A stretch of DNA of 64,000 nucleotides, taken from the NCBI GenBank assembly GCA_023078555.1, contig CM041197.1, positions 2,390,501-2,454,500 on the forward strand, given 5' to 3'. This document shows positions 10,023-21,763 of this stretch, piece by piece (the stretch's first letter is position 1; the number at the start of each line of letters is the position of its first letter). Below the pieces are notes generated by a model that searched no databases, had not been told where the DNA came from, and saw only the letters and a program-made list of their open reading frames with translations. Origin of the DNA: Ulva prolifera. Lineage: Eukaryota > Chlorophyta > Ulvophyceae > Ulvales > Ulvaceae. The position numbers and the translations under genes were made by a program.

Positions 10023-12337
10023 TTACCACCAGCCCTTCTTGATGTTGCCGAAGCGGAAGGTGAAGAACTTGCCGAACTTCTTCTTCTTGCCCTCGTCATC
10101 GTCCTCGTCATCGTCGCCCTCCAGGTCGTCCTCGGGCTCTGGCACCGGCTCGGGCACCGGCTCCGGCTCCGGCTCGGGCATCGGCTCGGGCATCGGGTCC
10201 GGGATGGGGTCCGGGGTGGGGCCCGGCACACAGAAGTCGTTCTTCTCGATCAGGCCCTCACCGCATGGCTCGCCGACTGCACCACGCGTACCATGCGTGA
10301 GGCCTCATGCATGTGAACACACCACGGCGGGTCCCCCACCACAGCAACGCCCGAAGCCGCGGGTGCGCACGTGAAGCTGGCCACAATATCATCTCTGGCG
10401 AGTTTTCCTCGACGTTTGAGGAACCCTAGAGCATAGTAAAGCATCGAAATGTTCAATGTGTGGCTGTGTGTGTTTGCATATGCGGCCTGGCAGGCACGTG
10501 GCGCGCATGCAAGGGTTCCCTCGCTACTTGAAGCTTGACGCATAGCTCGCACGTTGCAACTATCGTGGAGCCTCAGATGTGCTGAGATTGAACACCCCTC
10601 CAGCAGCGGCGAGCGAGTCGCACCGTCGCACGCGGGCTTGCCGTCAATGCCGCACTCCATGCATGTGCCCTCCCAGCAGCCGACCTTGTCGCCCTCGCAG
10701 TCGCCAATGTTGGGGTTGTTCGCGGGGATGTTGCAGCACGGCAGGCCGAGTGTGCCGCACTCCGGCTCCGGCACCGGCTCCGGCACCGGCTCCGGCACCG
10801 GCTCAGGCACCGGCTCAGGCTCCGGCTGAGGCTCTGGCACTGGCTCCGGCTGCGGCTCCGGGTCGGGCACCGGCGCGGAGCAGATGCCGTCGACCTCAGA
10901 CAGGCCCATGTTGCATGGCGACACGCCGGCCTCGGTGCATGCAGGCTGGCCCTCGGCGCCGCAGGGCGTGCAGACAGCGTCGATGCAGGTGAGGGAGTGC
11001 AGCTTGCAGGCGGCGGCGCCTTCGTCGGTGCAGCAGGCGGTGCCGGCGTCACCGCAGGCGGGTGGCGGGGGTGGGGCGGGAGGCGGGGGCTTGACGCAGA
11101 AGGCGCCCTCCTCGACGAGGTTGCGGTCACACTTGTCTCCGGCTGCACCAACGCCACCCCTGCTGTGAGCACTGGCCATTGATGCCTAGCTGAGGACTGA
11201 GCGCCCTGTGAGATCCACGAAAGCCATGTTTTGACAGCGAAAACCGTGATGCTACACCGACCATCACGCCACAAGAGACTATTCGGCCTCATGCATGGAC
11301 TGCTCCGGGCCTGTGTATGAGAAGCGGTGGCGGGCCGCATTCCATCAATTCCGGGGCCGCCGTGCAGGAATAATACCTGAAGAACTGGGTTTGTTCTATG
11401 TGATCGGGCCCGCCAAACCTACACACATAGAAAGGGGAGGGGGGGGCTCGCACTGGGGCAGGTGGGCTTGTCGAGTTCGCCGCAGGCGACGCAGGTTCCC
11501 ATGACACAGAGCAGGTTCTGCGCCTTGCAGCCGTCGTCGCTGCAGCAGACCTCGCCCTGCTGACCGCAGTCCTCCTCGTGCGACTGCGGAATCGCGACGC
11601 AGAAGTGGTCCTTGTTGACCATCAGGTTGTCCTCCAGGCATGGCGGCCCGACTGCACACCCACTCCACATCCTCAGAGCACTGGATCGCATTCATGGGCT
11701 CGATACAGTGCACATCGCTATCAAAATCATATTTCCTAGCTGATGTTCCTCCGCAAACTCTCTCCTACAGTTCCATAAGGTTCTCGCGCTCATCAAAAGT
11801 GACATGGAAGACACCAAGGTGGCATGGAAGACACCAATCGAGCCAGGCCATACCCCTGGTGCTGCACCAGCCGGTTGTACTGGCATCCACACATGTTACT
11901 GTCACGGTCGCGCGGCTCCGCAGCGAGAGCTTGCCGGGGCCATAAAAGCTGCCAGTGATGCTCAATCACCGCGATGAAACATGCACTACTCTCAGGAAGT
12001 AACCCCATGACATGGGCGACTGCCATGCGCACTAGGTCATCAGCGATGGGATACTATTTGGCTGAACATCAGGGAAGAAGTGCTGCGGAGATGCAGGTAC
12101 GGAGGTGCACTAGTGGCGGAAGCGCTGCAGTGTCGCACCGTTGCAGACGGGCTTGCCGTCCTTGCCGCACTCCATGCAAGTGCCTTCCCAGCAAGAGGAC
12201 TTGGCATCGCAGTCGCCGATGTTGGGGTTGTTGTCGGCGATGTTGCAGCACACGATGCCGAGCTTGCCGCAGTCGCCCGTGGCGGCGACGCCGGCTGCCG
12301 ACAGCAGCGCGGCGACAGCGGCCACCTTGAAATCCAT
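10023..12337 (-). CDS. Secreted cysteine-rich modular protein with Pro/Glu linkers
   Basis: Four exons, 389 residues: 12337-12139, 11651-11454, 11142-10624 and 10276-10023 (TAA at 10025-10023). ATG at 12337 starts a signal peptide (AAVAALLSAAGVAA). Four CG-x2-G-x2-CC modules follow: CGKLGIVCC, CGQQGEVCC, CGDAGTACC and CGTLGLPCC. Each continues to a C-x2-CG...P-x-C end. Shorter C-x(n)-FC units alternate with them (VNKDHFC, VEEGAFC, IEKNDFC). Linkers are PEPVPEP-type repeats; the tail is acidic (GDDDEDDDEGKKKK) and ends NIKKGWW. All three introns are phase 1, sit at the same point of the module and begin GTGCGA. This argues for growth by exon duplication. It is probably a cell-wall or extracellular protein. 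Ligand and family name are unknown. Confidence 0.8.
11322..11428 (+). mobile_element. hAT-type MITE copy 2 (old) in an intron
   Basis: The block TTGTTCTATGTGATCGGGCC and upstream text (CAATTCCGGGGCCGCC) align with the MITE copy at 36753. Both ends are degraded (GCGGTGGCGGGC and ACCTACACAC), so the borders and target duplication are approximate. It lies in intron 2 (11143-11453) of the Cys-rich gene, on the strand opposite to the gene. Confidence 0.65.
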
Positions 12338-13980
12338 CTGCAACACACGTTCCCTGTTCAGCGGCTCTGCACCGAGGTGCGACGCGATGTGGGGCCGGTG
12401 GGGCAATCCGTTCTGGTCCGGGGGGGCTCGGATAGCGTCGGTGTCTGGCCGAGGTGGGCATGGAGTAAGGGCCGGCGTTGATTGACACGTCATGCAGGGT
12501 CATGCAACCATGATGAAGACCAGGAGATGTCTCCAGTTTCGGCTGTAACCTGAACAGCAGTGATGACCCTGCGCTGCCTCCTGGTGCAGAGAAGTGGCCA
12601 GCGACTGGGATGGAACGGCATTGTCAGAGGGTTTTCAGTGGTATTCGGGGTGAGGAGGCGGTGATTCGCTGCTGCAATCTCGAGGAGGTGTACAAGTGTA
12701 CAAGTGAAGCTCCTCTGACACGGGAGGATAATTGCATGCTGTCCCAGAGAGACACTCTTGCTTTGGTGAAGGCTTGAACAGGCGCATGCAGGAGCCTGGC
12801 CTGAGCCAGTGATGCACAAGCTTGTGGGGGTGAGCCTCACAGTGGCAGTTGAATTGGCAGGCCCAACAGAGTGCTTGTGAGTACAAGCACCGTGAAGAAA
12901 AGTAGAAAGGTCACAGGGAAAGAATTCTCAGAAGTGACACAATCATGGCACCTGGTGGCACTGGTCCTTGCAATCGCTCTACATGTGCCATGGCAGGTCT
13001 ATGCGTGTGATTGGCGGGACTTTTAGGTACAGCAAAGACACTCAACAGGGCAGCGCTCAGATGCAATGCTCTGTTGTCTGATGTGTGAGAACGAGGCAAT
13101 GCCCGCCCTGCGTGGATGGGAGATCCTTGCTGATGCTTCCTCGCCCTCGACTCAGGTAAAGATCTAGAAGTTCTTGGTGCTCAAGCCATGGTGTATGCCG
13201 GCCTGTTCGGCCAGTGTTGATGTTCTGAATGGGTCAGCTGGCGCTAGAAAGGTATGCAGGCTAAAAGATGACAATATCCACGATTTGATTGATGCAACAC
13301 GTTATCTGAGAGCCTGGCGATGGTCGGATATACCTGCGGGTGGCCTAGAAGCTAAACGCGCAGCTGGTTGCAACGTGGTCTCGAGCGGGTCGCTGCTCGC
13401 AAGCGGCAGGATCATATCCAACGTTGCCATGCTGGGACCTCAAAGCGGAACGTTGTGACCCACAATGTAGGCATGTGCACTGTCTAATCATGCTCTACTT
13501 GCTGCATGAAAGGCATCGCAGACGCTGAATGACGTTCGAGGCAGCCCGATACGACGCAGCCAGGCGATGTGCCATGGCGAGTACTAATTGTGGGCTGACC
13601 ATCAGATCCAGCTATCAGGCTGCTGCATGTATCTCGTGATTTCCAGTGCACTGCGGTGCTAATGCCGACAGGCTTATTCATGGCAACCCCTGCCCCCAGA
13701 TGGAACCAGCCCACCGCATCTGTAGCCACGTCAGTCCGTGATTGGATCCGGACGGTTGCGCGTGTACAAGGTCTGCAACACGTGTGTCTCGGCATGTGCA
13801 CAATAGCCTTGTGTGATTGCATGTATAGAACTCATAATTCCTATGTATACGTCACGCACCGCGTGCGGGGGTGACTCGCGCCCGTGAAGAGCTTGAAATT
13901 TACGACATTGCCTGCGAGATCGGTATCAACTCTGCTGCGCTTCTTTGCCCTGAACGTCGGACAGGGCAGCAAATTTCTTC
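12338..13980. other. Upstream region of the Cys-rich gene, otherwise empty
   Basis: The promoter of the - strand Cys-rich gene should lie just above 12337, but no clear TATA box is seen. The rest holds no recognisable gene or repeat. Confidence 0.4.
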
Positions 13981-14004
13981 AGCTTCACGTTTAAACGTGA
14001 AGCT
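13981..14004. repeat. 24-bp perfect palindrome
   Basis: AGCTTCACGTTT is followed directly by its reverse complement AAACGTGAAGCT. It has an AT-rich centre and no neighbouring gene. Confidence 0.9.
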
Positions 14005-14507
14005 TGTCAGCTGTCCCGGTTGACGTGTTATCCCAAAAGATGCACGATATGCTGCAGCGTATGGATCTACAGCTACAGGCCGGCGCTATGCGTCGAAGGC
14101 GCAATGACAGGTGCACGTGGCGCTTGCATGAACTCGTGAGAGGACCCATGCATGGTGCTCACTCACAGCCAAGAAGGTGCACGCAGCCGCAGCTCTGTCG
14201 CTGCAACCCGGTGATGCCCACAGGTGTGCACTCCAGTTGTCTGGCCCGCGCAGCCTAGGCTCAGCACGCTCTGTTGTCACTGGCACCAGGGACCAACTGC
14301 GCTTGTAGCTGCAGCTGCAGCCTCTGTGCGCGCCTGTGCAACGCATACAATGTGTGACAATTTGAATTCTGATGATAAAGCTACCTCGAGAATGCGTTCG
14401 TCAAATCGCGACGATCGAAAGCCGAGCGCTTCAGCCAGTTCCCAATCCGAACGCCCAGCAAGAATACAGTCGCAGCTCACCATGTATGGCCCACTAGTCT
14501 GGAAACC

Positions 14508-14693
14508 GTGGCCAGGAACCGAGGTACAAGCACAAATGCTGGGCGCGTGTACGCAGAGTCAGTCCGCAACGAAGGCGTGCGGGTCATTAAACTCAGGCTG
14601 GCGGAGGAAAGTCACGCAATCATCAACATGTCGGTGATGGAGGACGGATGGCCGCACCTTTTTGTCTCGTCAGCTACAGAATGGCAGCGTTAA
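14508..14693 (+). CDS. Possible terminal exon, unidentified
   Basis: The frame from about 14560 reads VRVIKLRLAEESHAIINMSV and EDGWPHLFVSSATEWQR, then TAA. Codon use looks coding, and a GTACGCAG acceptor-like site lies at about 14552-14559. I cannot find partner exons or name a family. A chance ORF remains possible. Confidence 0.25.
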   Translation: MARNRGTSTNAGRVYAESVRNEGVRVIKLRLAEESHAIINMSVMEDGWPHLFVSSATEWQR

Positions 14694-14758
14694 CACTGGA
14701 GTAGATAGACTTCCAGGCAGGCACCCCCCCCGCAGCCTATAAGGCCGAGGCCGGTGTG

Positions 14759-14807
14759 GGCCCGACGTCCTGGCTGTGGTTGTTGCATGCAGCTTTGACG
14801 TCGGGCC
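14759..14807. repeat. Short inverted repeat
   Basis: Arms GGCCCGACGTC (14759-14769) and GACGTCGGGCC (14797-14807) are perfect complements around a 27-bp loop. Confidence 0.8.
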
Positions 14808-15252
14808 TGATCGAGCGGCCGGTGCCAGTACTGCGAGGTGCATGCCGTATGTTAATGCAGAGGTGCGCATGCATGAGGGGGTGCGTCTGTGCGTGCCCTC
14901 ATGCAGCTTCGACGCGATGCCATGGAATTGCAATAGCTGTCGGTCATCATCAGTGTTGGATACTGCAGTATCCAGCTGCACCTGTGATACTGGCAGGTAG
15001 AGTCCAGACATTAGCAGCCCTGCAGCTACTAGACAGTAGATATTCTAGGCCGGCCCAGCCAGCCTGTTGTGGGCATGAATGGTGAATGGTCACCTTCGAG
15101 TAGTTACAGGTACATTGTCTCATAATCAGGATCTATTCATGCTTACAACTTGTGTAAACACCCACTTTGCACTGGTGGCATGCACAACATAAGTATTCTT
15201 AACACTCTTCACATGAATGTATACCCAATGTATATACCCAAGCTCAGCTGGG

Positions 15253-15328
15253 CCGGCTGGGATCCCACTGCCAGGCCAGCTCAGCCGGCTGGGATCCCAC
15301 TGCCAGGCCAGCTCAGCCGGCTGAGCTG
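15253..15328. repeat. 32-bp tandem repeat, about 2.3 units
   Basis: CCGGCTGGGATCCCACTGCC plus AGGCCAGCTCAG is repeated exactly at 15253-15284 and 15285-15316, followed by a partial third unit. Confidence 0.9.
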
Positions 15329-15997
15329 CATGACAGTCGACATCCAGACATCATCGCAATGGCATCGCAATGGCGTTAGGTGCTGCCACAACCCGCAGCA
15401 TTGCGCTCACGCCAATTACATTAATCCTACCAGCAAAGTATTCAAAAACTTTTCTGTGTCACATTGAATCATCACAACTCAAACATGCTCACCATGCATG
15501 GCGCTATGACATCACGGCCTCTACCAGCAGGAGACTCTCAGGCGGCTTCCAATCACCTCTCTACAGAATGTCTGTACAGGCCCGGTTTCTGTTGTGGCTT
15601 TCCTCCCTGACGAATACGCCTCCCTGCAGGCTGCATGCACACATGTTCGTCATGCATGGCACACCTGATGCGCCCAGTGCCCCACATACTGCGCACGTCC
15701 GGGTCGCACATGCCGCGGTGCAGGGCACACGCTGAGGCCGCCGTGTGGAGCGCTGCCACGGCGGGGGTTGCCGTCGCTGCAGCCAGAGGTCGCAGACATG
15801 CATGGCATGTCGGCCACTCACCCTGCTGTCGACAGGATCCTGACGTTGGCTGGGCGCTTGGTGCCACTGCGCCAGTGCTGCCCCTGCACCGCGGAGGCTG
15901 GACTGCGGATGTTGGGATCACCGAGCACGCGGCGGCGCGGCTCTTGTGTTCGTGGCCGGGTGTGCGGAACTCCACTTCATCAGGCCTGCTCTTCCCC

Positions 15998-16114
15998 GTC
16001 CAGAGCATGGTGGGTCGCTTTGCAGCATTTTCAGGGCTGCCATCCAGAAATTAGGCGTAAAGGCTTGGAGTGGATCTATGTGATCGGCCCCGACGACCCA
16101 GTACTGCTCCAGAG
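15998..16114 (+). mobile_element. hAT-type MITE copy 3
   Basis: The 101-bp element at 16006-16106 runs from CATGGTGGGTCGC to CGACCCAGTACTG. It is flanked by GTCCAGAG (15998-16005) and CTCCAGAG (16107-16114), a 7-of-8 target duplication. It shares TTTTCAGGGCTGCCATCCAG and CTATGTGATCGG with the other copies. Confidence 0.8.
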
Positions 16115-16324
16115 TGCCAGCTGTGCAGGGCTGCTGCAGCCCTGGCACCGTGTGTTCAATGTTTGCAATGTTCCCGGTGCGAGGGGCCCGGTGAGACAGG
16201 GGACAGCCGCTGACGGGGCGTGCTGCGTGGAGGCTGGCTGCTGCGGCTGCTGCCGCACACATAGCAGGGGACTCCTCGGGGCCTGATGGAGCGCAGAGCT
16301 GCCCCTGCATCTAGTGCAGCAGAT

Positions 16325-16349
16325 GGGGGGGGGGGGGGGGGGGGGGGGG
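16325..16349. repeat. Poly-G tract, 25 nt
   Basis: An uninterrupted run of 25 G. It is one of four long G runs of about the same length in the window. Confidence 0.9.
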
Positions 16350-16989
16350 AAGCGGGGGGGGAGCGGGGGCAGAGCGCAGCGTACTTGCTGTCCATCGCCG
16401 GACCACGCAAGAACGGCAGCGTACGTGGCACGGGGGAGGATGCCTGGGCGCAATGAGAGCCAGGTGGCTCTGCCAGTGGTGTGCCCTGCATGGACTGACT
16501 TGTTGCTGCTGCTGTAGACGGGGTCAAGGAGTCTGCCGTGTGGCACGTGCTGGGAGAGGCCGTCGGACCTTGTGCACCATTGCGAGTGGGCGAGTCGTCC
16601 ACCGGGCTCGTGACTCGCGGTATACCACGGTATACGTGCAGCTGGGCGCGGCGCAGGCACGATATGGGTGCTACACCACTGGATCCTGGAATGTCACGTC
16701 ATGCTGGCTGCGGGACCACATGGCATGGCAGACTGCAGCATGAGCTCCTGCAGCAGCTGGCGATGTGGCGCGACTCCTGCCGGCCTACGTGCGTCCAGGA
16801 CAGCCCCACCCTTGAAGGGCATCAATAATCCCAGCTAATCTTGCATGTCTGGAGCCGCACCGGTGCCAGCATGTGGTCTGGCAGCGGCCCGTGGTGGCAG
16901 CGGCGGCTGCTGATGAACAGGCCGCAGTGAAAGCCCAGTGGCCGATTCACCACAGGGCCTTTGCACGTCACGGCTGTCAGACGCAGCCT

Positions 16990-17123
16990 GATGTCGCTGT
17001 AAGTGTTACATGGATGAAGGCGGTGAGGCGGGCAGCGCCGCGAAACCAGAAAGCAGCTTGAGATCACAACCACCAACCCAGTCCATCACACCTGTGCCCC
17101 AAGATGAACCATGTCGCGGTAAT
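16990..17123 (-). mobile_element. SINE-like retroposon copy with 14-bp duplications
   Basis: The insert at 17004-17109 (106 bp) starts TGTTACATGGATGAAGGCGG on the + strand, which is the family's 3' end read in reverse. Flanks GATGTCGCTGTAAG (16990-17003) and CATGTCGCGGTAAT (17110-17123) match at 11 of 14 positions, as expected for an older copy. Confidence 0.65.
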
Positions 17124-18132
17124 TGTGGCGTGTCACCGCTTCTGCAGGAGCGTTCAGCTGGTGTGCAAGAAGCGAGTGCAGCAATTGCAAACCGTGTGGG
17201 CAGTGCGGGCAATACGGGCAATATGTGTATGACCCTCAACTTGGAAAGACAAACTATTCGATTCCAACAATACCTAGACGTTTTGGCAAACCAGCCTAGG
17301 GGGCAGTCTGTGCTGGAGCACCCCCCCTGGCAGTTCTCGTCGCAGCTGCCTGGTGTCCCATGGCAGTCATGGCTGGGTGGGGATCACAGCGTTCATAGAA
17401 CAAACTGAGCCACACGCCATTGGAACCACAGACAATAACAACAGTACCAACTCCACTACCACTGCCGCCAGCAGATGCAGGCACAGCAGCACAACCCACA
17501 TGCTTATGCGTGTGTTGCTTATGGGCAGTACATGAGTGATCCATGTATACACCTCATCTGCAAACCCTTCGACCACCCAAGTGCAGCATGATTGGGTGGC
17601 CAACGTGCAAGCATCAGTCATTGTACAGGACAGGAACCATCCTGGCCAAGAACATCTTGCGGCAGCTTACCGAACACTGACGAATCGTCAGTATGCCCTC
17701 AGTAAGAGCATCAACAGGCAGCCTTCGCAGTTCACCTCAGCATAATGGGCCTTGGCAGATGGTGCATGTGGGCTGTGATTCTAGCTACTCCTGCGTGGTA
17801 CATGCAGGTACACCTGCATATGTACCACGGAGGGTCACTCTCCACTACCTCTATGAGATACTGCTCTGTGGTTTCGCCAGTTCACTCGTGATTTGGCAAT
17901 GAACCATGCTGGCCATTGCCTAAACACCACAGCCAGGGACAAGGCACCGGGCACACCACACTCAGAGTGCACCCGACAAACATTTTTTTTATGTGTTAAC
18001 AATACACGGTATAACAAGGATGCAGGTTGGAGTAGCAGACGCGCTCATGTGCTGGCACACCGTGTTGAACTTTCCAGGTCATACATGTGACCATGAGAGC
18101 GCTGCATCGCATACCACAACGGTGCAGACAGG

Positions 18133-18264
18133 CACATATCTCCGAGGTAGCACTTTTTATGTGGAGTGCCGGCTTGCGTTTGCGCTGATTCCCTTGTGGT
18201 GTGCATGGCACCAGCGACGCTACCTGCCTCTCCGACATTATCCTGTAAACCACGTATCACCAGC
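18133..18264 (+). mobile_element. Probable old SINE-like retroposon copy
   Basis: The end at 18205-18250 (CGACGCTACCTGCCTCTCCG then ACATTATCCTGTAAAC) matches the family's 3' end, and GATTCCC lies upstream as in other copies. Candidate 14-bp flanks CACATATCTCCGAG and CACGTATCACCAGC match at 9 of 14, so the 5' border is uncertain. Confidence 0.5.
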
Positions 18265-18289
18265 TCCAAAATCGCACGAATGTGTATAA

Positions 18290-18649
18290 GGTATCTCTGA
18301 AATATCAACGAGATAGATGTGGCACGCCCAGGTAGGTAACGTTTGGCCTGCAGATACACCCGTATCTACCGAACAGTTGACATGCAGAGATACTACCCAG
18401 ATATCTCCAAGATACCTTCAGAGCTCTCCTACCAGATCTATCTGCATGTCTGTCTGTCTTGTTCATGAGATTACTCCTGGTTCAGGTCAGGGACTACTTG
18501 ATCGGGCGGAAAGAAATTCAACGGGTGTGTTACGTTCGTATGTGGATCTATGTGCCGCCGGATGCTGTGTTCGGCGCATGTGTTCATGTCCGTGAGCGTG
18601 CTGCTGTGTCGCTGAGATGGCCATATCTCGCAGGTATCTCTGAGATACC
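18290..18649. repeat. Cluster of GGTATCTC/GAGATACC palindromes
   Basis: Related palindromic words occur at 18290-18300, 18400-18416 (GATATCTCCAAGATACC) and 18633-18649 (GGTATCTCTGAGATACC, perfect around its centre). Single half-sites lie between them. No gene is recognised here. Confidence 0.55.
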
Positions 18650-20071
18650 CTCACGAAGCTTCTCGGAGCAGCCGTTCAGCATGCATGGGCAAGCAAGGCT
18701 TACGGATATTTCGATCCGGGCTGGGATTCGTACTCGATACGCCAGCTGTGGTGATCACAATCCCGATGGGCAGACCACACATAACTATCTATCTCAAGTG
18801 GTGCCTTACCTGATCGGCTCAGGCAGAAGTCCTGCCGCAGAACCCGTCGAATGGACAGCGCACTACAGAGTCACGGCAAAGCAGGTGCAGTCTTGTTGCC
18901 TGCGATTTTTTCGATTTTGTCCCTGATGTAGCTGGTGTTTGTTCATCAGTCCCTGACTGATCGCTCATCGCCTCGTGTGTCCAGAATGGGGTGCTTCTAA
19001 AAACAAATTCTTTCCCTCTGTAGATAAGGGCGCTTTCGCTGTCTTCAGTTGTGCCGTCGTTCTACAGGCGTCGCAGTGCAGCTGGTATCTACTGTATCTC
19101 TGGCATCGCAGCTCTTCACGGATATCTCATGCGTCCCAAATTCCCAAGGTAATGTATGCTTGCCTTACTTATGTGTTTTGCGTGCTTTTTCGCGCCCGTT
19201 CTCGGCTGCAGTGGTCTACGTATGAGGATGACTTCTGATAGGGCTGAGGTGGAAGGCAGCCCTCAGCACCTTCAGTTGCGTTCAAGACTGCAAATTCGAC
19301 ACATGCAGCTGAAACTATAATGGTGGTCAAGGGACCGTTCTTGGTCTAGTGCGCCATGCGCTTGCGCTTGCACGTCGTCGAGCGTTGTGTTTGCTGCGGG
19401 CGGTCCCTTTATCCGGCTTTGCGGCCGGACAGCTCGTAATAGACGATAAACTATCTGATATCTCATTGAAAGCGCTATTCTTGGCAGGCTTCGGGCGTAT
19501 TCTTGACTTGGGCGATTTCGGGCTTCAGTCGCACCAATTGATCAGGCCGAAAAGCACGACAGGCCGTCGACTTGAGCATGCAGACCGCGCTTTGCTGCGA
19601 CATGTGTGTGCGTGTAAAGCACGTATGAACGCTCGACGTTGCTCTTCGCGTCTTTGTCCTCGGCCCATTTCGTGGTAATGCTGACCGGACGGGCAGTCGG
19701 GGCACCGAGGGGTCAAACGCCAGACACAGAGGTGGTCATCAGCCAGTTTGCCGTGTACCCGAGAATGTGCATTGCATTATGCAGGCACTTTCTGCACGTG
19801 ACCTGCTGCATTGTAACGGCCGATCCTCTTGCTCAGCTATGTCTCCCAAACCCTTCCGACTGAGCTTTGGCGGGAACAGCAGCCAGACTTCTGATCGACG
19901 TGGCCCCATCTTGCAGGCGTGATGAATCCCGCCGCGCAGTCACAACGTGATGGCGTCCTTCAAGATCGCCCCGCACTGGGACACGCATGTCTACCTCCGG
20001 CGTTCATGCCATGCTCTCCCGTTGCTGTGGGTACTTGGCAGAGCATCGATGTTGCAGCGGCGCAGTCCACG
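18650..20071. other. Non-coding stretch
   Basis: Several frames of 60-110 codons overlap on both strands (for example near 18975 and 19475), but none shows a family signature or a convincing splice pattern. Confidence 0.35.
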
Positions 20072-20233
20072 CTTCTGGACGTTCTGGGACCCGAGACGTT
20101 CAAAAGTCTTCGGTCCATTTTGGTGGCGCAGCAGCTCGAGTACAGATGTCAGCTCCACATCTATCAGTGCCTGTTGCTGCAGCAGTTGGTCCTCGACGTC
20201 GAAGTATCGTCCACAGGTCTGCTCTCCATCTGA
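20072..20233 (+). CDS. Possible terminal exon, helical, unidentified
   Basis: The frame reads TLLDVLGPETFKSLRSILVA, then QQLEYRCQLHIYQCLLLQQL, and stops at TGA 20231-20233. It looks amphipathic and helical with coding-like codon use, and a GGCGCAG acceptor-like site precedes it. It is faintly reminiscent of short helical motifs in plant regulatory proteins, but I do not assign a family. No upstream exons were found. Confidence 0.25.
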   Translation, partial: LLDVLGPETFKSLRSILVAQQLEYRCQLHIYQCLLLQQLVLDVEVSSTGLLSI

Positions 20234-20480
20234 AAATGTCGGCAAAGCTCTCACCTGTGGGGCTTGACTTGTCTTGAGGTCCGCAACCTGCCAACTCTAT
20301 GTGGCACAGCAGGTGGCAGCCAAGGATCCTGTACTCCTGTCGATGCTGCATCCAACATGCGCAAAATTTCAACTTTTGCAGCTTTACGCCCTAGCATCCA
20401 AAAGTGGCTCTGATTCTCCCACTCATCCCACTCATGAGGGGGCCTCACATATGAAACCTGTACGCTTTGCATGCATGCAC

Positions 20481-20571
20481 CATCCACATATGTGTTTTGA
20501 GGACACAGTCGGAGAGGCAGGTCATATAGCAGGAATCGCACAGTGACAACTCACACCCATCCACACATGTG
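20481..20571 (-). mobile_element. Shortest SINE-like retroposon copy, 63 bp, with 14-bp duplications
   Basis: The insert at 20495-20557 carries only the family's 3' end (minus strand: TGCGATTCCTGC, GACCTGCCTCTCCG, GTGTCCTCAAAA). Flanks CATCCACATATGTG (20481-20494) and CATCCACACATGTG (20558-20571) match at 13 of 14. It shows that the 3' end alone is enough to form a copy. Confidence 0.75.
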
Positions 20572-21422
20572 TTTCAACAACAGACACTTCTTGGTGGCAC
20601 CTTCAAAAGTGACGTGTGTGTAAGTGGGCGCAACTGTGAGTCAAATGGGGAGCGGGGGATTGAGGACGGCATAAAAGCTAACTCCTCCTTTAGGCGGTCA
20701 TAGACGTGGTGTTGCGTACTCTTGGAGAATTCTCTTTACCTCCGTACCGTGTCATGCGTGACTGCCTCGCTTAGCACAGGAGGAGGCCCTGTGAGTTGCT
20801 TATGGTTGTCTGGCGGGGATGTCCAGGTGATTTCCACTTCAGCATGGTCAGTTTTGTCGGGGGCATGAAGAATCGCTAAGGTTATGCTCAGCATTTGCCA
20901 ATAACACTTTTCTATAGTCTCATTGCCATTTTTTCTCTCAAGGCCAGTTCTGGCAGTCCGAATTCAGGTACTGAACAGCAAGCAGCTCGTACCAGAACAG
21001 CTTTCATAGACAGTGTCCCGGTATCGGAATCAGTGGTTTCTGATTCTACATGGGGAGCCCTGTTGTCAGCAGCATTGCTAGGCTGCCGGATCGATCACGC
21101 GGTAGCCTTGCACGGAACAAGCTTCTGTCTTCCAGATTCCAAGATTGGTATACAGCAAAGCAGCGCTAGCCGTCCAGCAGTAGCTCACATGTAGGACATG
21201 CTTTCCAGCGCTGTTTGCAAGTTCATCACATGCCATGGTCGGCCACAGCTGAACCACATGTTGCCTAACTCAATTTGTCTCAGCTCAGTGCTGCCAGTGA
21301 GGCATTCAGAGTGTGCAAAGAGTGCATCTCTCAATGCCGCTTCCCCGCTCAATGCACAGGGTGATCTTGTCTTCAACCAATTGCAAAGCTGCTGGTTCTC
21401 ACTCTGTGCAACTATCAACCCA

Positions 21423-21600
21423 CGGTCGCACATATATGTGCACCGCTGGTGGTAATCCTGCCAGACCCCGACACCTCTTCGTTCATAACCGTATGTGCAA
21501 AGGATGCCAAGTACACACCCACTGTCATCCCGCCCAGCATGGCAATTCCAAAATCGACAACATGGCAATCCAAACCCAGCTGTGCGTGCATTTCCACCTG
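21423..21600 (-). CDS. Possible minus-strand exon with a membrane segment
   Basis: Read on the minus strand, an open frame contains LGGMTVGVYLASFAHTVMNE, a plausible single membrane helix, then SGSGRITT. A TTCTCCAG acceptor-like site precedes it. The opposite strand is also open, and I cannot find partner exons. Confidence 0.2.
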
Positions 21601-21763
21601 CCTGGAGAACATCAGGGGACAGGGTCTCAGGTGCATGCACGACTGACACACGCCATGCATGCAGGGAGCCCGGAAGATCAGGCCCAGCAGCCGCCCACTC
21701 TTGACAGAAGGGCTGTCAGCTGCGCCACAGCTGGCGGCCAGCCATCCCGCAGCAGCAGCTGCA

